Source of the DNA: Arthrobacter sp. AFG7.2
Lineage (GTDB): Bacteria > Actinomycetota > Actinomycetes > Actinomycetales > Micrococcaceae
Assembly (NCBI RefSeq): GCF_002892835.1
Contig: NZ_PJMB01000014.1
Span: 1 to 64,000, forward strand
DNA length: 64,000 bases
Reading direction: 5' to 3'
The position numbers and the translations under genes are program-made. Positions 7,696 to 16,384 of this stretch are shown piece after piece. Numbering within the stretch: the stretch's first letter is position 1; every line of letters starts with the position of its first letter. Below the pieces are notes generated by a model that was not told the origin of the DNA, did no database searches, and worked only from the letters and a program-made list of their open reading frames with translations.

Positions 7696-8433
7696 ATGAC
7701 CCTCCCCGCCAAGGCGTTCCAGCGCTGGCTGCACGATATTGCGCCGGAGGCCAGCACGGCAGACGTTTGCAGGATCTCCGGGATCAAGCGGACCACCCTT
7801 GCCCAGCAACTGGTACGAGGAAAAGTCTCGGTGAGTACCGTGGTCAGCGTCAGCCGCGGCTACCACGTCAACCCCCTCGCGGCCCTGGCCACCTTCGAGA
7901 CGTACCGGGACCTGGGCGGACCCCAGACTCCGCCTACGCGCTGCGAACTGGTAAGCCAGATCTCCACAGCGGACCTCCTGCGTGCCGTACTGGCCCGTCC
8001 CGCGTTGGATGCCTCCGAAACCTCCCGCATGACGGCATCTCCGCTTTCCGCCCCTCCCCATGCCACCTCGGTGAAGAACTGGGTTGATGCAATCGACGAC
8101 GGCGAAGTGCGGCACCGCGTCTCCGCGACTACCGGGGTGGCGCCCCAGAACTATTCCGCGCAGCTGACTGCCAACCGGCTGTCCCCCGAACTGGCACTGG
8201 CCACGGCCCAGGCGGCCGGCGTCGGTCCCGCCGGCGGCCTGGTGGCCACAGGCCTCATCACTGAAGAAGAGGCGGGCTGGCCCCCGGGAGCACGGCAGGC
8301 CGCCCTGGACAGCCTGTCCGACGGCGATCTCACCGCACTGGCCGGCGACCGGCTGCAGGCACTGGGCAAGGTGCTGCGGCGCCAGGAACAGGACCAAGCG
8401 CAGACGGAAAAGATCTGGGAGAACCTGGGATGA
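7696..8433 (+). CDS. Hypothetical protein with N-terminal helix-turn-helix
   Basis: A 245-aa protein. Residues about 20-50 (STADVCRISGIKRTTLAQQLVRGKVSVSTVVSVSR) read as an XRE-like helix-turn-helix in which a resistant helix-loop is followed by a recognition helix. The rest is mostly helical and hydrophilic, with a C-terminal coiled segment rich in Gln, Glu and Arg (LRRQEQDQAQTEKIWENLG). ATG with GAGAG upstream. It overlaps the 7-TM gene by ATGA, so the two form a translationally coupled pair. The transcript is divergent from the ABC-F operon. Function unknown; a DNA-binding role is inferred from the HTH only. Confidence 0.75.
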   Translation: MTLPAKAFQRWLHDIAPEASTADVCRISGIKRTTLAQQLVRGKVSVSTVVSVSRGYHVNPLAALATFETYRDLGGPQTPPTRCELVSQISTADLLRAVLARPALDASETSRMTASPLSAPPHATSVKNWVDAIDDGEVRHRVSATTGVAPQNYSAQLTANRLSPELALATAQAAGVGPAGGLVATGLITEEEAGWPPGARQAALDSLSDGDLTALAGDRLQALGKVLRRQEQDQAQTEKIWENLG

Positions 8434-9167
8434 TCGAAATTCTTCAGTGGTCGACGCTGGCCACCTGCGGACTCATTGCGGCGGCCCGGGTGCCCAGTGC
8501 AATCCGGGGAGAGAACAGGTCGCTGTTTTACATTTTCGGGCTCATGACGGTCGCCATCCTCCTGAGCATTGAGGCGCCCTATGCGGCCATCGACCAGGCG
8601 TTGGGCGGGATCAACCTGGCCAATTTGCTGCTGCGCTTCATCATTTTCGCCGCCATCTATTTCGTTGGGATCCGGATAACCCGGGGTTTCGGCGCGGACG
8701 GTGCGCACCGGCTGATCACGGGCAGGGCGGGCATGGCTGTGCTCCTGGGCATTTCCCTGGTGATGACCGCACTGTTCTTCATGATGGACACCTCAGGGTC
8801 CGCCGCCGGACTCACAGGCGTCGTAGGTACTGACCCCTGGAATTCCGCCTTGCTTGAGTACTATGGGGCGGCGGGCCGGGCGTTCCCTGCCTACGTCACG
8901 CTGGTTCTGTTGCCGGCCATGGTGCGCGCCGTGCTCAGCCGGCTGCCTGTTCTAGTCCGGCTTGCTGCCGGGTTTTTGGGACTGGGGGCCGTGGCCACAG
9001 GCCTGACCTTGACGTTTCCGTTGATCCCGCCCGTGTTAGGCAGCGTGGAGTTCATTATCAACTACACGGCAGTGCTGTGTTTCGTCGTTGGTCTCGCCCT
9101 CATCTGGGCGGCAAGAGTGCGGAACGGGAAGTTAATCTCCAGGAAAAAGACATCTACCGGAAAGTAA
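8430..9167 (+). CDS. Seven-TM membrane protein, unknown function
   Basis: A 245-aa protein with seven hydrophobic helices (about 4-20, 31-50, 66-84, 95-116, 149-170, 178-201, 209-230) and a basic C-terminal tail. The overall plan resembles the 7-TM actinobacterial membrane proteins of the MAB_1171c type that are found next to HTH or ImmA/IrrE regulators, but I cannot confirm the family by eye. Its start overlaps the upstream HTH gene (ATGA), so the two are very probably made in fixed ratio and act together. Confidence 0.75.
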   Translation: MIEILQWSTLATCGLIAAARVPSAIRGENRSLFYIFGLMTVAILLSIEAPYAAIDQALGGINLANLLLRFIIFAAIYFVGIRITRGFGADGAHRLITGRAGMAVLLGISLVMTALFFMMDTSGSAAGLTGVVGTDPWNSALLEYYGAAGRAFPAYVTLVLLPAMVRAVLSRLPVLVRLAAGFLGLGAVATGLTLTFPLIPPVLGSVEFIINYTAVLCFVVGLALIWAARVRNGKLISRKKTSTGK

Positions 9168-9177
9168 CAAAGCCGCT

Positions 9178-9220
9178 TTCACAAATTCATTAGAATATGA
9201 AACAATCATGAATGTGTGAA
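9178..9220. repeat. AT-rich inverted repeat after the 7-TM gene
   Basis: TTCACAAATTCAT (9178-9190) and ATGAATGTGTGAA (9208-9220) form a 13-bp inverted repeat with one mismatch around an AT-rich 17-nt centre. The base composition differs sharply from the surrounding DNA. It could be the transcript end of the 7-TM gene or an operator. Confidence 0.6.
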
Positions 9221-9303
9221 GGTGGAGCGCCTAGGGCGTTTACGAACGGGGATAAATTCTTGAACGTTGGCCGCTCCGGGGGCCTTTGCACCTATTGGGG
9301 GGA

Positions 9304-9339
9304 TGAGTGGTGGCGGCCGTTGGGGACCGCCCCCACTCA
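9304..9339. terminator. Hairpin terminator between 7-TM gene and mannosidase
   Basis: Arms 9304-9316 and 9327-9339 (TGAGTGGTGGCGG and its complement with one mismatch) flank a 10-nt loop, starting 3 bp beyond the mannosidase stop. There is no T-run on either strand. Confidence 0.55.
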
Positions 9340-9341
9340 GC

Positions 9342-12300
9342 CTAGTTAAGGGCTAAACTCACCGACCGGGTAAACCTCAGGGTCACCAACTGGAACGGCC
9401 GCAGCACCAACTCCGCTCCGTCCGGGCCGGCTTTCACGCCTGGCGCGTCCACGGGCCGTTCAAGCAGGTCCACCGCGCCGATGCCGTGGACCGGAAAGTT
9501 CACGCTCAGCCTTCCCGCGGAGCGTTGGCCCAAGGACTCGTACAGCCTGACAATCACGTCTCCGGACCCGTCCTCGGCGAGCTTTACTGCTTCAATCACC
9601 AAGGCACGGTTCGTCACGGAAAAGAGCGGTTCCACCGGTGAAGCGCCGCGGACCAGCCGGGGAGCAAGGTTCGTGCGGTAACCTTCCTCCACTGCCTCGG
9701 CAATTCCGGCTCCCGGACGGATGCTGACCGTCATCTCGTGCAACCCCCGGTCGGCCTCAGGATCGGGGAACTTGGGAGCACGCAACAGCGAGAGGCGCAC
9801 TGTCGTGGTGGTGCCGCCGTCGGAATCCCTGATGGTCCGCGCGACGTCGTGACCGTACGTCGATGAGTTGGAAATCGCCACACCATAGCCCGGCTCCGCC
9901 ACGTGGATCCACCGGTGGGCACAGATTTCGAACTTTGCCGTTTCCCAGGAGGTATTTGTGTGGGTGGGCCTGAAGACGTGGCCGAACTGGGTCTCTGCCG
10001 CCGACCTCTCCGCCCTGACGTCCAGGGCGAAACCCAGCTTCAGCAGCTTCTCGCGTTCCTGCCAGTCCACGGAAGTGGTGATTGAGAGGGACGGGCTGCC
10101 GGCGGCAAGGCTGATGCGCTGGATAACGGTCGAGTCACCCGCCAACCGCTCCACGATAACGACGGCGTCTGACCCTTCCCGGATCAGGCGCAGCGAAGCC
10201 GCCTGGGTCACTCGCGTGACGTTGCGCCGGTAGAACTCGTCGATGTCCCACGCGTCCCACTCATTGGGCGTGTCGCGGTGCAGTTCAAGCAGGTTGCCCC
10301 GCTCGCCGGGTGCGATGGCTTCCCGGCCGCTGGCGTGATCCACCAGCGAGGAAATCAGCCCGCCGGCATCCACAACAGCCCGGATAACGCCGTTGTCCAG
10401 GATGTACCCGGCGCCGCGGGCCACCGCCTGGACTCCTCCGGCATGCGCAACCGGCTCGGCGGCAGCCAGGGCGGGAACGCCGTCCCTGGCGTGCGGGGCA
10501 GCGTTCAGCAGGAAGGTCCGGTCACCGCCGCCCAGTGCCGCGGCGGCGGCCTGGCCGATGATGGCTTCGAGGGCATCACTGATCGCCTGGTAGTTCCGCT
10601 CGGCGTCCTGGTGGACCCAGGCAATGGAACTGCCGGGAAGGATGTCGTGGAACTGCTGCAGAAGCACCAGCCGCCAGAGCCGCTTCAGCTCAGCAGCCGG
10701 GTAGGCGAAGGTCCCGCCGGTGCGGACAGTTGCAGTAGTACACCACAGTTCCGCTTCCCGCAGCAGGTGCTCACTGCGCCGGTTGCCTTTTTTCGTCTTG
10801 GCCTGGCTGGTGTAGGTCCCCCGGTGAAGCTCAAGGTACATCTCCCCCACCCAGACGGGCAGGCCGGGGTAATCGGCCTCGGCCTGGGTGAAGAAGCTTT
10901 CTGCCGAACCGATCCGGACCTTCGGGGAGCCTTCGAGGTCTGCGGTGCGTGAGGCGGCGGCCAGCATCTCCCGCGTTGGTCCGCCACCGCCGTCGCCGTA
11001 GCCGAAAGGCACCAGGGATACTGTGCCGCGCCCATGGTCCCGGTAATTCCGCTCGGCATGCGCAAGTTCGCGCGCGCTCAGCTCGGAATTGTAGGTGTCG
11101 ACAGGCGGGAAGTGGGTGAAAATCCGGGTCCCGTCGATCCCCTCCCAGTTGAACGTGTGGTGCGGCATTTTGTTGGTCTGGTTCCAGGAGATTTTTTGGG
11201 TCAGGAACCAGCGGCTGCCAGCGGACTTGACGATCTGCGGCAGCGCAGCGGAATATCCAAACGAATCGGGCAGCCAGGCCTCCCTGCACTCGATCCCGAA
11301 CTCTGCCAGGAAAAAGCCCTTGCCCTCCACGAACTGCCGGGCCATCGCCTCACCGCCGGGCATGTTGGTGTCTGATTCAACCCACATCCCGCCCACCGGA
11401 ACAAACTGGCCGCCGCGGATTTTCTCGCGGATGCGGCTGAAGAGTTCGGGGTAGGACTCCTTGATCCAGGCCAGCTGCTGCGCCGAAGAGCAGGAGAAGA
11501 CAAAGTGCGGGTTCTCATCCATGAGCGCCACCACGTTGGAAAACGTCCGGGCGCACTTCCGGATGGTCTCCCGCACCGGCCAGAGCCAGGCGGAATCGAT
11601 GTGGGCGTGGCCGGTAGCCACAAGCTGGTGGGCAGAAGCGTAGGCCGGCCGTCCCAGGACCTCGGCGAGCGCTTCGCGTCCTGCCGCTGCGGTCCCGGCC
11701 ACATCGTCCGGGTCCATGAGGTCCATCATGCGTTCCAGGGCCCGAAGGATCTCATGCCGTCGCGGCAGCTCCACGGGCAGTTCCACCATGAGGCCGCCCA
11801 GGGTCCAAATGTCCTGCCGGAGTTCCCAGACTGTCTGGTTCAGCTCGGCGATGGCGATACTTCCCAGCCGGTATTGCGGTGCTTCCCCCGCCGTTGTCTT
11901 ATCACCGTAGGGCGTCGGAGCGAAAGTCCATCCCTGCGCCACGTCAGGATTGGCGGCGGCCTCAACATAAAAGTCGACCGCCATTCCACCACCCAGCAGT
12001 TTCAGCGGGATGTACTGGTTCCGGGGCGAGACCGCTTTGATGATGCTGCCGTCCGGTCGCCACGCAATGCCCTCACACTGAAAGCCCGGTACCTCGATGG
12101 TGAACCCCAGGTCCACGAGTACTTCCACGGTGGTATCCGGTTCGGTGCCCCACGATTCCGGGACCTCCCCCTGGAGGCGGAGCCACTTGGTCCCCCATGG
12201 TTTCCCCCAAAGGGCTCCCTGCTCCTGCGGCCGGAAATGCTGCCGCATTGCTTCGAGCGCGGGGACCGGCTCATCCGGAACGTCCCAGCTGCTCAGGGTG

Positions 12301-12392
12301 AGGGGAAGGCTGCGGCTGTAGACTGCGGGGTCGATCCGCTCCCGCACGAACCGGTGCAGGCGGACTTCAGTGATCCGGCGGTCGTCATGCAA
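9342..12392 (-). CDS. Alpha-mannosidase, glycoside hydrolase family 38
   Basis: Hydrolyses alpha-mannosides with retention, using a zinc-bound active site. The 1016-aa length suits bacterial GH38. Visible features: an N-terminal beta region, the zinc-ligand motif GHAHIDSAWLWP (about 260-272), the nucleophile motif WLPDSFGYSAALPQI (Asp near 376), a helical middle domain with a further active-site segment around HDILPGSSIAWVHQD, and beta domains to the end. No signal peptide, so it is cytoplasmic. I start at the TTG at 12392 because AAGAAGG lies 6 nt before it. A longer frame begins at a TTG at 12446, without a site. A LacI-type operator sits at 12480. It stands alone, without sugar transporter genes next to it. 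Confidence 0.9.
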   Translation of the reverse strand: MHDDRRITEVRLHRFVRERIDPAVYSRSLPLTLSSWDVPDEPVPALEAMRQHFRPQEQGALWGKPWGTKWLRLQGEVPESWGTEPDTTVEVLVDLGFTIEVPGFQCEGIAWRPDGSIIKAVSPRNQYIPLKLLGGGMAVDFYVEAAANPDVAQGWTFAPTPYGDKTTAGEAPQYRLGSIAIAELNQTVWELRQDIWTLGGLMVELPVELPRRHEILRALERMMDLMDPDDVAGTAAAGREALAEVLGRPAYASAHQLVATGHAHIDSAWLWPVRETIRKCARTFSNVVALMDENPHFVFSCSSAQQLAWIKESYPELFSRIREKIRGGQFVPVGGMWVESDTNMPGGEAMARQFVEGKGFFLAEFGIECREAWLPDSFGYSAALPQIVKSAGSRWFLTQKISWNQTNKMPHHTFNWEGIDGTRIFTHFPPVDTYNSELSARELAHAERNYRDHGRGTVSLVPFGYGDGGGGPTREMLAAASRTADLEGSPKVRIGSAESFFTQAEADYPGLPVWVGEMYLELHRGTYTSQAKTKKGNRRSEHLLREAELWCTTATVRTGGTFAYPAAELKRLWRLVLLQQFHDILPGSSIAWVHQDAERNYQAISDALEAIIGQAAAAALGGGDRTFLLNAAPHARDGVPALAAAEPVAHAGGVQAVARGAGYILDNGVIRAVVDAGGLISSLVDHASGREAIAPGERGNLLELHRDTPNEWDAWDIDEFYRRNVTRVTQAASLRLIREGSDAVVIVERLAGDSTVIQRISLAAGSPSLSITTSVDWQEREKLLKLGFALDVRAERSAAETQFGHVFRPTHTNTSWETAKFEICAHRWIHVAEPGYGVAISNSSTYGHDVARTIRDSDGGTTTTVRLSLLRAPKFPDPEADRGLHEMTVSIRPGAGIAEAVEEGYRTNLAPRLVRGASPVEPLFSVTNRALVIEAVKLAEDGSGDVIVRLYESLGQRSAGRLSVNFPVHGIGAVDLLERPVDAPGVKAGPDGAELVLRPFQLVTLRFTRSVSLALN

Positions 12393-12479
12393 TGTGGGCC
12401 TTCTTAGCGCTTGAGAACTGGATCCTGGTGTCCATTCGATGGACAAATCTACCGGCTTGCAGCCCTTTAACCAACCCTT

Positions 12480-12493
12480 TGAAAGCGTTTCCC
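12480..12493 (-). promoter_or_regulatory. LacI-family operator (cre-like) upstream of the mannosidase
   Basis: TGAAAGCGTTTCCC matches 13 of 14 positions of the cre-like pattern TGNAANCGNTTNCA read on the minus strand. It lies about 90 bp before the mannosidase start. The same core (GAAAGCGTTT) recurs at 33450 before a sugar-binding protein gene. Confidence 0.6.
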
Positions 12494-12548
12494 GGGGACG
12501 GTTTGGGGCCTGCGACGGTGAGTCCGCGAGCGAGGCGAACAGGCTGAC

Positions 12549-13427
12549 TTACGACGGCGGCGCAGCTGCCACCGGTCCCCGAATCCTTCCGTTACCGGCA
12601 TAAACATTGAGGCTGGTGCCCCTGCTGAAGCCCGCGAGCGTCAGGCCGCTGGCCTCAGCCAGTTCAACGGCAAGGCTGGATGGCGCACTGACGGCAGCAA
12701 GGACGGGGATCCCGGCCAGCGCAGCCTTCTGGACCAATTCGAAAGACGCCCGGCCCGACACTTGGAGAATTGTCCCGCTCAGCGGCAGCATGTTTTCCCT
12801 CAGGGCCCATCCCACCACTTTGTCCACGGCGTTATGGCGGCCCACGTCCTCGCGGAGGCACAGGAGCCGCACGCCGCCGTCGTCTTCTATCTTGAAGAGC
12901 CCGGCGGCATGGACACCGCCAGTGTGGTCGAAGAGGTCCTGGGACTCCCGAAGGATGTCCGGCAGTGACGCGAGCACCTCTGCGGACACACTGAGGGAGT
13001 CCGCTGCGGGGCTGTAGTGCGAGGATTTACGGACGGATTCGATGGAGTCCGTCCCGCAGATACCGCATGAGCTGGAGGTGTAAACGTGCCGGCCCATGGA
13101 CGGGACCTCCACATCCGGCCGCAACTGCGCCTCGACGACGTTGAAGGTCTGCATCCCGTTTTCGTCTTCCCCCGCGCAGAAACGCAACGAGACGAGCTGC
13201 CCGGCATCCCAGATGACACCCTCGGATACCAGGAACCCGGCCACCAGGTCGAAGTCATGCCCGGGAGTGCGCATGGTTACGGAGTAGGACAATGTCCCCA
13301 GCCGGATCTCCAGCGGCTCCTCCACGGCCAGGACATCTTCCCGGTACCGGACCGGAAACTCGAGGGCCTTGGGGGAGCCGTCAAGCACATACTTGTGCAC
13401 CTTGCGGCGCTGGGTTACTCGTCCCAT
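12549..13427 (-). CDS. fdhD: Formate dehydrogenase accessory sulfurtransferase FdhD
   Basis: Transfers sulfur from a cysteine desulfurase to the molybdenum cofactor of formate dehydrogenase. The 292-aa protein shows the family features: an opening HKYVLDG.. strand, EEPLEIRLG, the active-site loop SSCGICGTDSIESV with two Cys (about 119-122), the DHTGGVHAAGLF motif, REDVGRHNAVDKVVGWAL and GRASFELVQKAALAGIPVLAAVSAPSSLAVELA. It is the last gene of a minus-strand molybdenum cofactor cluster, 80 bp after moeA. No formate dehydrogenase subunit is in the window, so the target enzyme is elsewhere. Confidence 0.95.
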   Translation of the reverse strand: MGRVTQRRKVHKYVLDGSPKALEFPVRYREDVLAVEEPLEIRLGTLSYSVTMRTPGHDFDLVAGFLVSEGVIWDAGQLVSLRFCAGEDENGMQTFNVVEAQLRPDVEVPSMGRHVYTSSSCGICGTDSIESVRKSSHYSPAADSLSVSAEVLASLPDILRESQDLFDHTGGVHAAGLFKIEDDGGVRLLCLREDVGRHNAVDKVVGWALRENMLPLSGTILQVSGRASFELVQKAALAGIPVLAAVSAPSSLAVELAEASGLTLAGFSRGTSLNVYAGNGRIRGPVAAAPPS

Positions 13428-13507
13428 GGCCCACCATTCCTGTTCATATCTCCATCATCGCAACCGCCCGGAGGGGATGCCAACGCTGCCCGCTATCCCA
13501 GTCCCTG

Positions 13508-14884
13508 TCAGCCAAGGAGCGCACTCCAGTCCACCGGGCCGGCAGCCGCGGGCTTTGCGGCTGTCCTGCCGGTCCGCCCGCCGGCCCGCGTCTTCGGCTT
13601 GGCCGCGGGGTCGGGCAGTGCGGGGACGGGCTGCCCCCAGGGAAGGGCGACGGCGGGCACCAGCTCACCCAGCTTCACACCATGGGGCGGAACAGCCATT
13701 ACCCCGTCGGCGGACGCCAGTCCCCGCATCATGCCGGGCCCGGTGTGCTGTGCCGGGGAGGCCATACCGTACAGCAGGCGGAACGGCATGAGGCGGGTAC
13801 GGCCCGGTTCAGGATCAAGGGTGGTTCCGCAGGGGACCTCCTGTACCGCCGGGAGGTCACCGTGCCCTAGCCCCGCGAGCAGCGGACCCCCCACTGTAGA
13901 GAGCGCAATCATGGCGGCAAGCGGGTTTCCCGGCAGCCCCAGCACAAACCGCCCGTCCGGGAGTTCAGCCAGGACTAGGGGATGTCCGGGACGCATGGCC
14001 ACCCCGTCAATGATCAGCCGGCCACCGAGTTCAGCGACGGCCCGGCGCAGGTGGTCCGTGCCGGACTTTCCGGTACCGCCGGTGGTGATAACGACGTCGG
14101 CCGGGAGGTCCGGTGCGCCCGGAACCTCCGGGACAACGTCCTCCAGCGCGCCCAGCCAATCAGCGTAGGAATCGCCGATCCGTTGCTGCCCCCCGGGGAT
14201 TCCGCCGAGCATGCCCACCACGGCCGGCAGTTGCGGGCCGAAAGTGTCGCGCACCTGGCCGGGAACAGGCAACCCATGGCCAACCACCTCGGACCCGGTC
14301 AGCAGCAGCCGGACCATCGGCTTTCCCTGCACCACAAGTTCGTCGTAACCGGCAAGGGCGGCCAGTGCCAGGTGTGCGGGGTTGAGCTCTACGCCGGCCC
14401 TGACAAGAATGTCCCCTTCCAAGGCCTCCTCCCCTGCTTTCCTGATGTGCTGGCCGGTGCGTGGCTCGCCCGGACGCGCGGTACCGCCCGTCACCAGGAT
14501 GGGCAGCCCGTCCTCGTCCTTGTCCAACCGGGCGCTTTCGCTGCGCAGTATTGCCTTGCCGCCCGGCGGGATAAGGCCCCCCGTTACGATATGGCTTGCC
14601 TGGTGCGGGGCAAGGGGCGTTCCGGACTCCACGAGGATCCACGGTCCGCTGCCGTTAACCGCCCAGCCGTCCATTGCCGAAGACGCATAGTGGGGCATGT
14701 TTTGCAGGGCAACTATGTCCTGCTCCAGTCTTCGGCCCAGAGCCAGGTCCAAGGCAACCGGGCCGGCGGGAATCGGCTGCGCAGCGTCAAAGGCGGCCTT
14801 CCGGGCTTCATCCCAGGTATGGTCGAGGTGCCTTGGCTGCCCAGCGTCGGATGAGCCGGTTCCTTCCTGGACTTCCTTGGTCAT
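13508..14884 (-). CDS. moeA: Molybdopterin molybdenumtransferase MoeA
   Basis: Inserts molybdate into adenylated molybdopterin in the cytoplasm. The 458-aa sequence has an N-terminal MoeA linker domain (YASSAMDGWAV), the MoCF-binding domain with TTGGTGKSGTDHL (about 263) and GLPGNPLAAM (about 315), and a beta-barrel C-terminal domain. The last 35 residues (KPKTRAGGRTGRTAAKPAAAG...) are a basic low-complexity tail not needed for the fold. The start overlaps the DUF6457 stop (ATGA region, 14881-14884), so translation is coupled. Confidence 0.93.
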   Translation of the reverse strand: MTKEVQEGTGSSDAGQPRHLDHTWDEARKAAFDAAQPIPAGPVALDLALGRRLEQDIVALQNMPHYASSAMDGWAVNGSGPWILVESGTPLAPHQASHIVTGGLIPPGGKAILRSESARLDKDEDGLPILVTGGTARPGEPRTGQHIRKAGEEALEGDILVRAGVELNPAHLALAALAGYDELVVQGKPMVRLLLTGSEVVGHGLPVPGQVRDTFGPQLPAVVGMLGGIPGGQQRIGDSYADWLGALEDVVPEVPGAPDLPADVVITTGGTGKSGTDHLRRAVAELGGRLIIDGVAMRPGHPLVLAELPDGRFVLGLPGNPLAAMIALSTVGGPLLAGLGHGDLPAVQEVPCGTTLDPEPGRTRLMPFRLLYGMASPAQHTGPGMMRGLASADGVMAVPPHGVKLGELVPAVALPWGQPVPALPDPAAKPKTRAGGRTGRTAAKPAAAGPVDWSALLG

Positions 14885-15174
14885 TCGCCGGGAGTCCCGG
14901 CGGCTTCAGCATCGTAGTCGGAAGCCAGGGAACGGGCCACAGCCAGCGCGGATTCCATGGAAGCAGAGTCCGTGGCACGGCCGGAGCCGGAAGCAAGGCC
15001 GGCGGCATAACCGGCAATGAACGTGGTCAGCGGTGCAGCCGGCCGGACCACCGAATGGGCTGCCACCCCTGCCAGGGCAAGGATAGCGTTGACGTCCACT
15101 TGGACATCCTCAAGTTCGTAGGCCTGGAGCAGGGATCTGCACCACTCCTCCAGCGTTTCATCCTGACTTTTCAC
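14881..15174 (-). CDS. DUF6457 family small protein in the molybdenum cofactor operon
   Basis: A 97-aa, mainly helical acidic protein (MKSQDETLEEWCRSLLQAYELEDVQVDVNAI...). It carries a conserved A-H-S-V-V-R-P-A-A-P-L-T-T-F-I-A-G-Y-A-A-G segment in the middle, the family hallmark. It overlaps moeA by 4 bp and lies 15 bp after mobA. Actinobacterial DUF6457 proteins typically sit beside mobA/moeA, so a role as a small cofactor-assembly partner is plausible. Its activity is unknown. Confidence 0.82.
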   Translation of the reverse strand: MKSQDETLEEWCRSLLQAYELEDVQVDVNAILALAGVAAHSVVRPAAPLTTFIAGYAAGLASGSGRATDSASMESALAVARSLASDYDAEAAGTPGE

Positions 15175-15189
15175 GAACTGCCTCCCAAG

Positions 15190-15834
15190 TTAACTGCGGT
15201 TGCGCCGGTCCTGGCCCGTGTCCTGAAACCCGGGGGCAACCCCTAGCCCGGCGGCGTCATCCCACGTGTCCACGTCTGCTGTGGAACCCGGGGGGACGGT
15301 GACAGGCTGCACGTCCAGACTAGCAAGGAGGGAGCGGACAGAGCCGTTGATTAAGGCCCCGCGCGAAGACAGCTCCGCTGCAGACCGTGTTAACACAGCC
15401 GTGCGGTAGAACCCCGCCAGCGGCTGAAGCTTTCCGTCATGGGAACGCGCCACTACGCCATCTCCGTCCCCGGACGCCAAGGCGATCCTGAGTGCCGCCA
15501 CAGCATCCTTGACTAGCGGCATGTCGCATGCCAGCACCAAGGTGTATACGGATGCACTCCCACCGTGGCGGGCAAGTGCGGCCAATCCCGCGGAAATTGC
15601 AGCTGCCGGACCTGCAAACGCGGGCTGCTCACGGCACCAGAGCACACCGGGAACCGGGTTTTCCGGCCCCGGGCCCACCACAACCACACCGGAGGCACCG
15701 GTTGCGGCAGCAATCGCGCGCTCCAGGAGGGTTGCATGCTGGAACACCAGGTCCTGTTTCGGAACCCCGCCCAAGCGGGAGGACCTGCCGCCCGCCAGGA
15801 TCACAGCGTCAAAGGAAAACCCGTTCTGCTCCAC
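15190..15834 (-). CDS. mobA: Molybdenum cofactor guanylyltransferase MobA-like
   Basis: Attaches GMP to molybdopterin, making the bis-MGD-type cofactor. The 214-aa protein has the nucleotidyltransferase glycine-rich loop LAGGRSSRLGGVPK at residues 13-26 and the ACDMPLVKDAVAALR metal-site motif near 105-118. Residue counts fit the short MobA forms. It opens the minus-strand run mobA-DUF6457-moeA-fdhD, a complete late-step molybdenum cofactor unit. NTP-transfer to CTP (MocA) cannot be excluded by eye. Confidence 0.88.
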   Translation of the reverse strand: MEQNGFSFDAVILAGGRSSRLGGVPKQDLVFQHATLLERAIAAATGASGVVVVGPGPENPVPGVLWCREQPAFAGPAAAISAGLAALARHGGSASVYTLVLACDMPLVKDAVAALRIALASGDGDGVVARSHDGKLQPLAGFYRTAVLTRSAAELSSRGALINGSVRSLLASLDVQPVTVPPGSTADVDTWDDAAGLGVAPGFQDTGQDRRNRS

Positions 15835-15883
15835 TCCCCCAGCCTAGTGAACGAATACCAAGGGGGCACCAGGAGTTTACGGG

Positions 15884-16384
15884 TCAGGCAGCACGCTCCG
15901 GCAGCAGGAAGGGATCCCAGGCAGGCGCAGGCTTTTCAAGTTCCTTGATCTGCCAAATGGTTCCATGGGGCGGTTCCGGGACGAAGCGCAGTTTCCACCC
16001 CATCTCCGACGGGGTGTGGTCGCCCTTGACGTTGTTACAGCGCAGGCAGGCTGCCACCAGGTTCTCCCACGAATCAGCACCCCCGCGGGATTTAGGGTGG
16101 ACATGGTCAATGGTGTGCGCTGCCTTTCCGCAGTACGCGCATCTGTGGCCATCGCGTCTCAGCACCCCCCGGCGGCTGACAGCCGTAGCCTGGTTATATC
16201 TGGGACGAATGTAGCGGTTCAGGAGAATGACGGACGGGCGGCCCAATATCTCCTGCGGTCCCACTACAGGATCGTCGCCTTCAGCAACCACGCTGGCTTT
16301 CCCGGTGAGCACAAGGACCAGCGCCCGGCGGAACGTGATGACCGCCAGCGGTTCATATCCAGCATTCAGAACGAGAGTGCGCAT
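15884..16384 (-). CDS. HNH endonuclease (McrA-like, stand-alone)
   Basis: A 166-aa stand-alone HNH protein of the widespread actinobacterial type (MRTLVLNAGYEPL opening). The nuclease motif reads C82-x2-C85, DHV-P at 93-96, N108 and C113-x2-C116, a zinc ribbon with all catalytic positions. The C-terminus has the usual W-K-L-R-F-V-P extension. ATG at 16384. No toxin or methylase partner lies beside it, so it is not an obvious restriction enzyme. Role unknown; conserved in many actinobacteria. Confidence 0.88.
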   Translation of the reverse strand: MRTLVLNAGYEPLAVITFRRALVLVLTGKASVVAEGDDPVVGPQEILGRPSVILLNRYIRPRYNQATAVSRRGVLRRDGHRCAYCGKAAHTIDHVHPKSRGGADSWENLVAACLRCNNVKGDHTPSEMGWKLRFVPEPPHGTIWQIKELEKPAPAWDPFLLPERAA

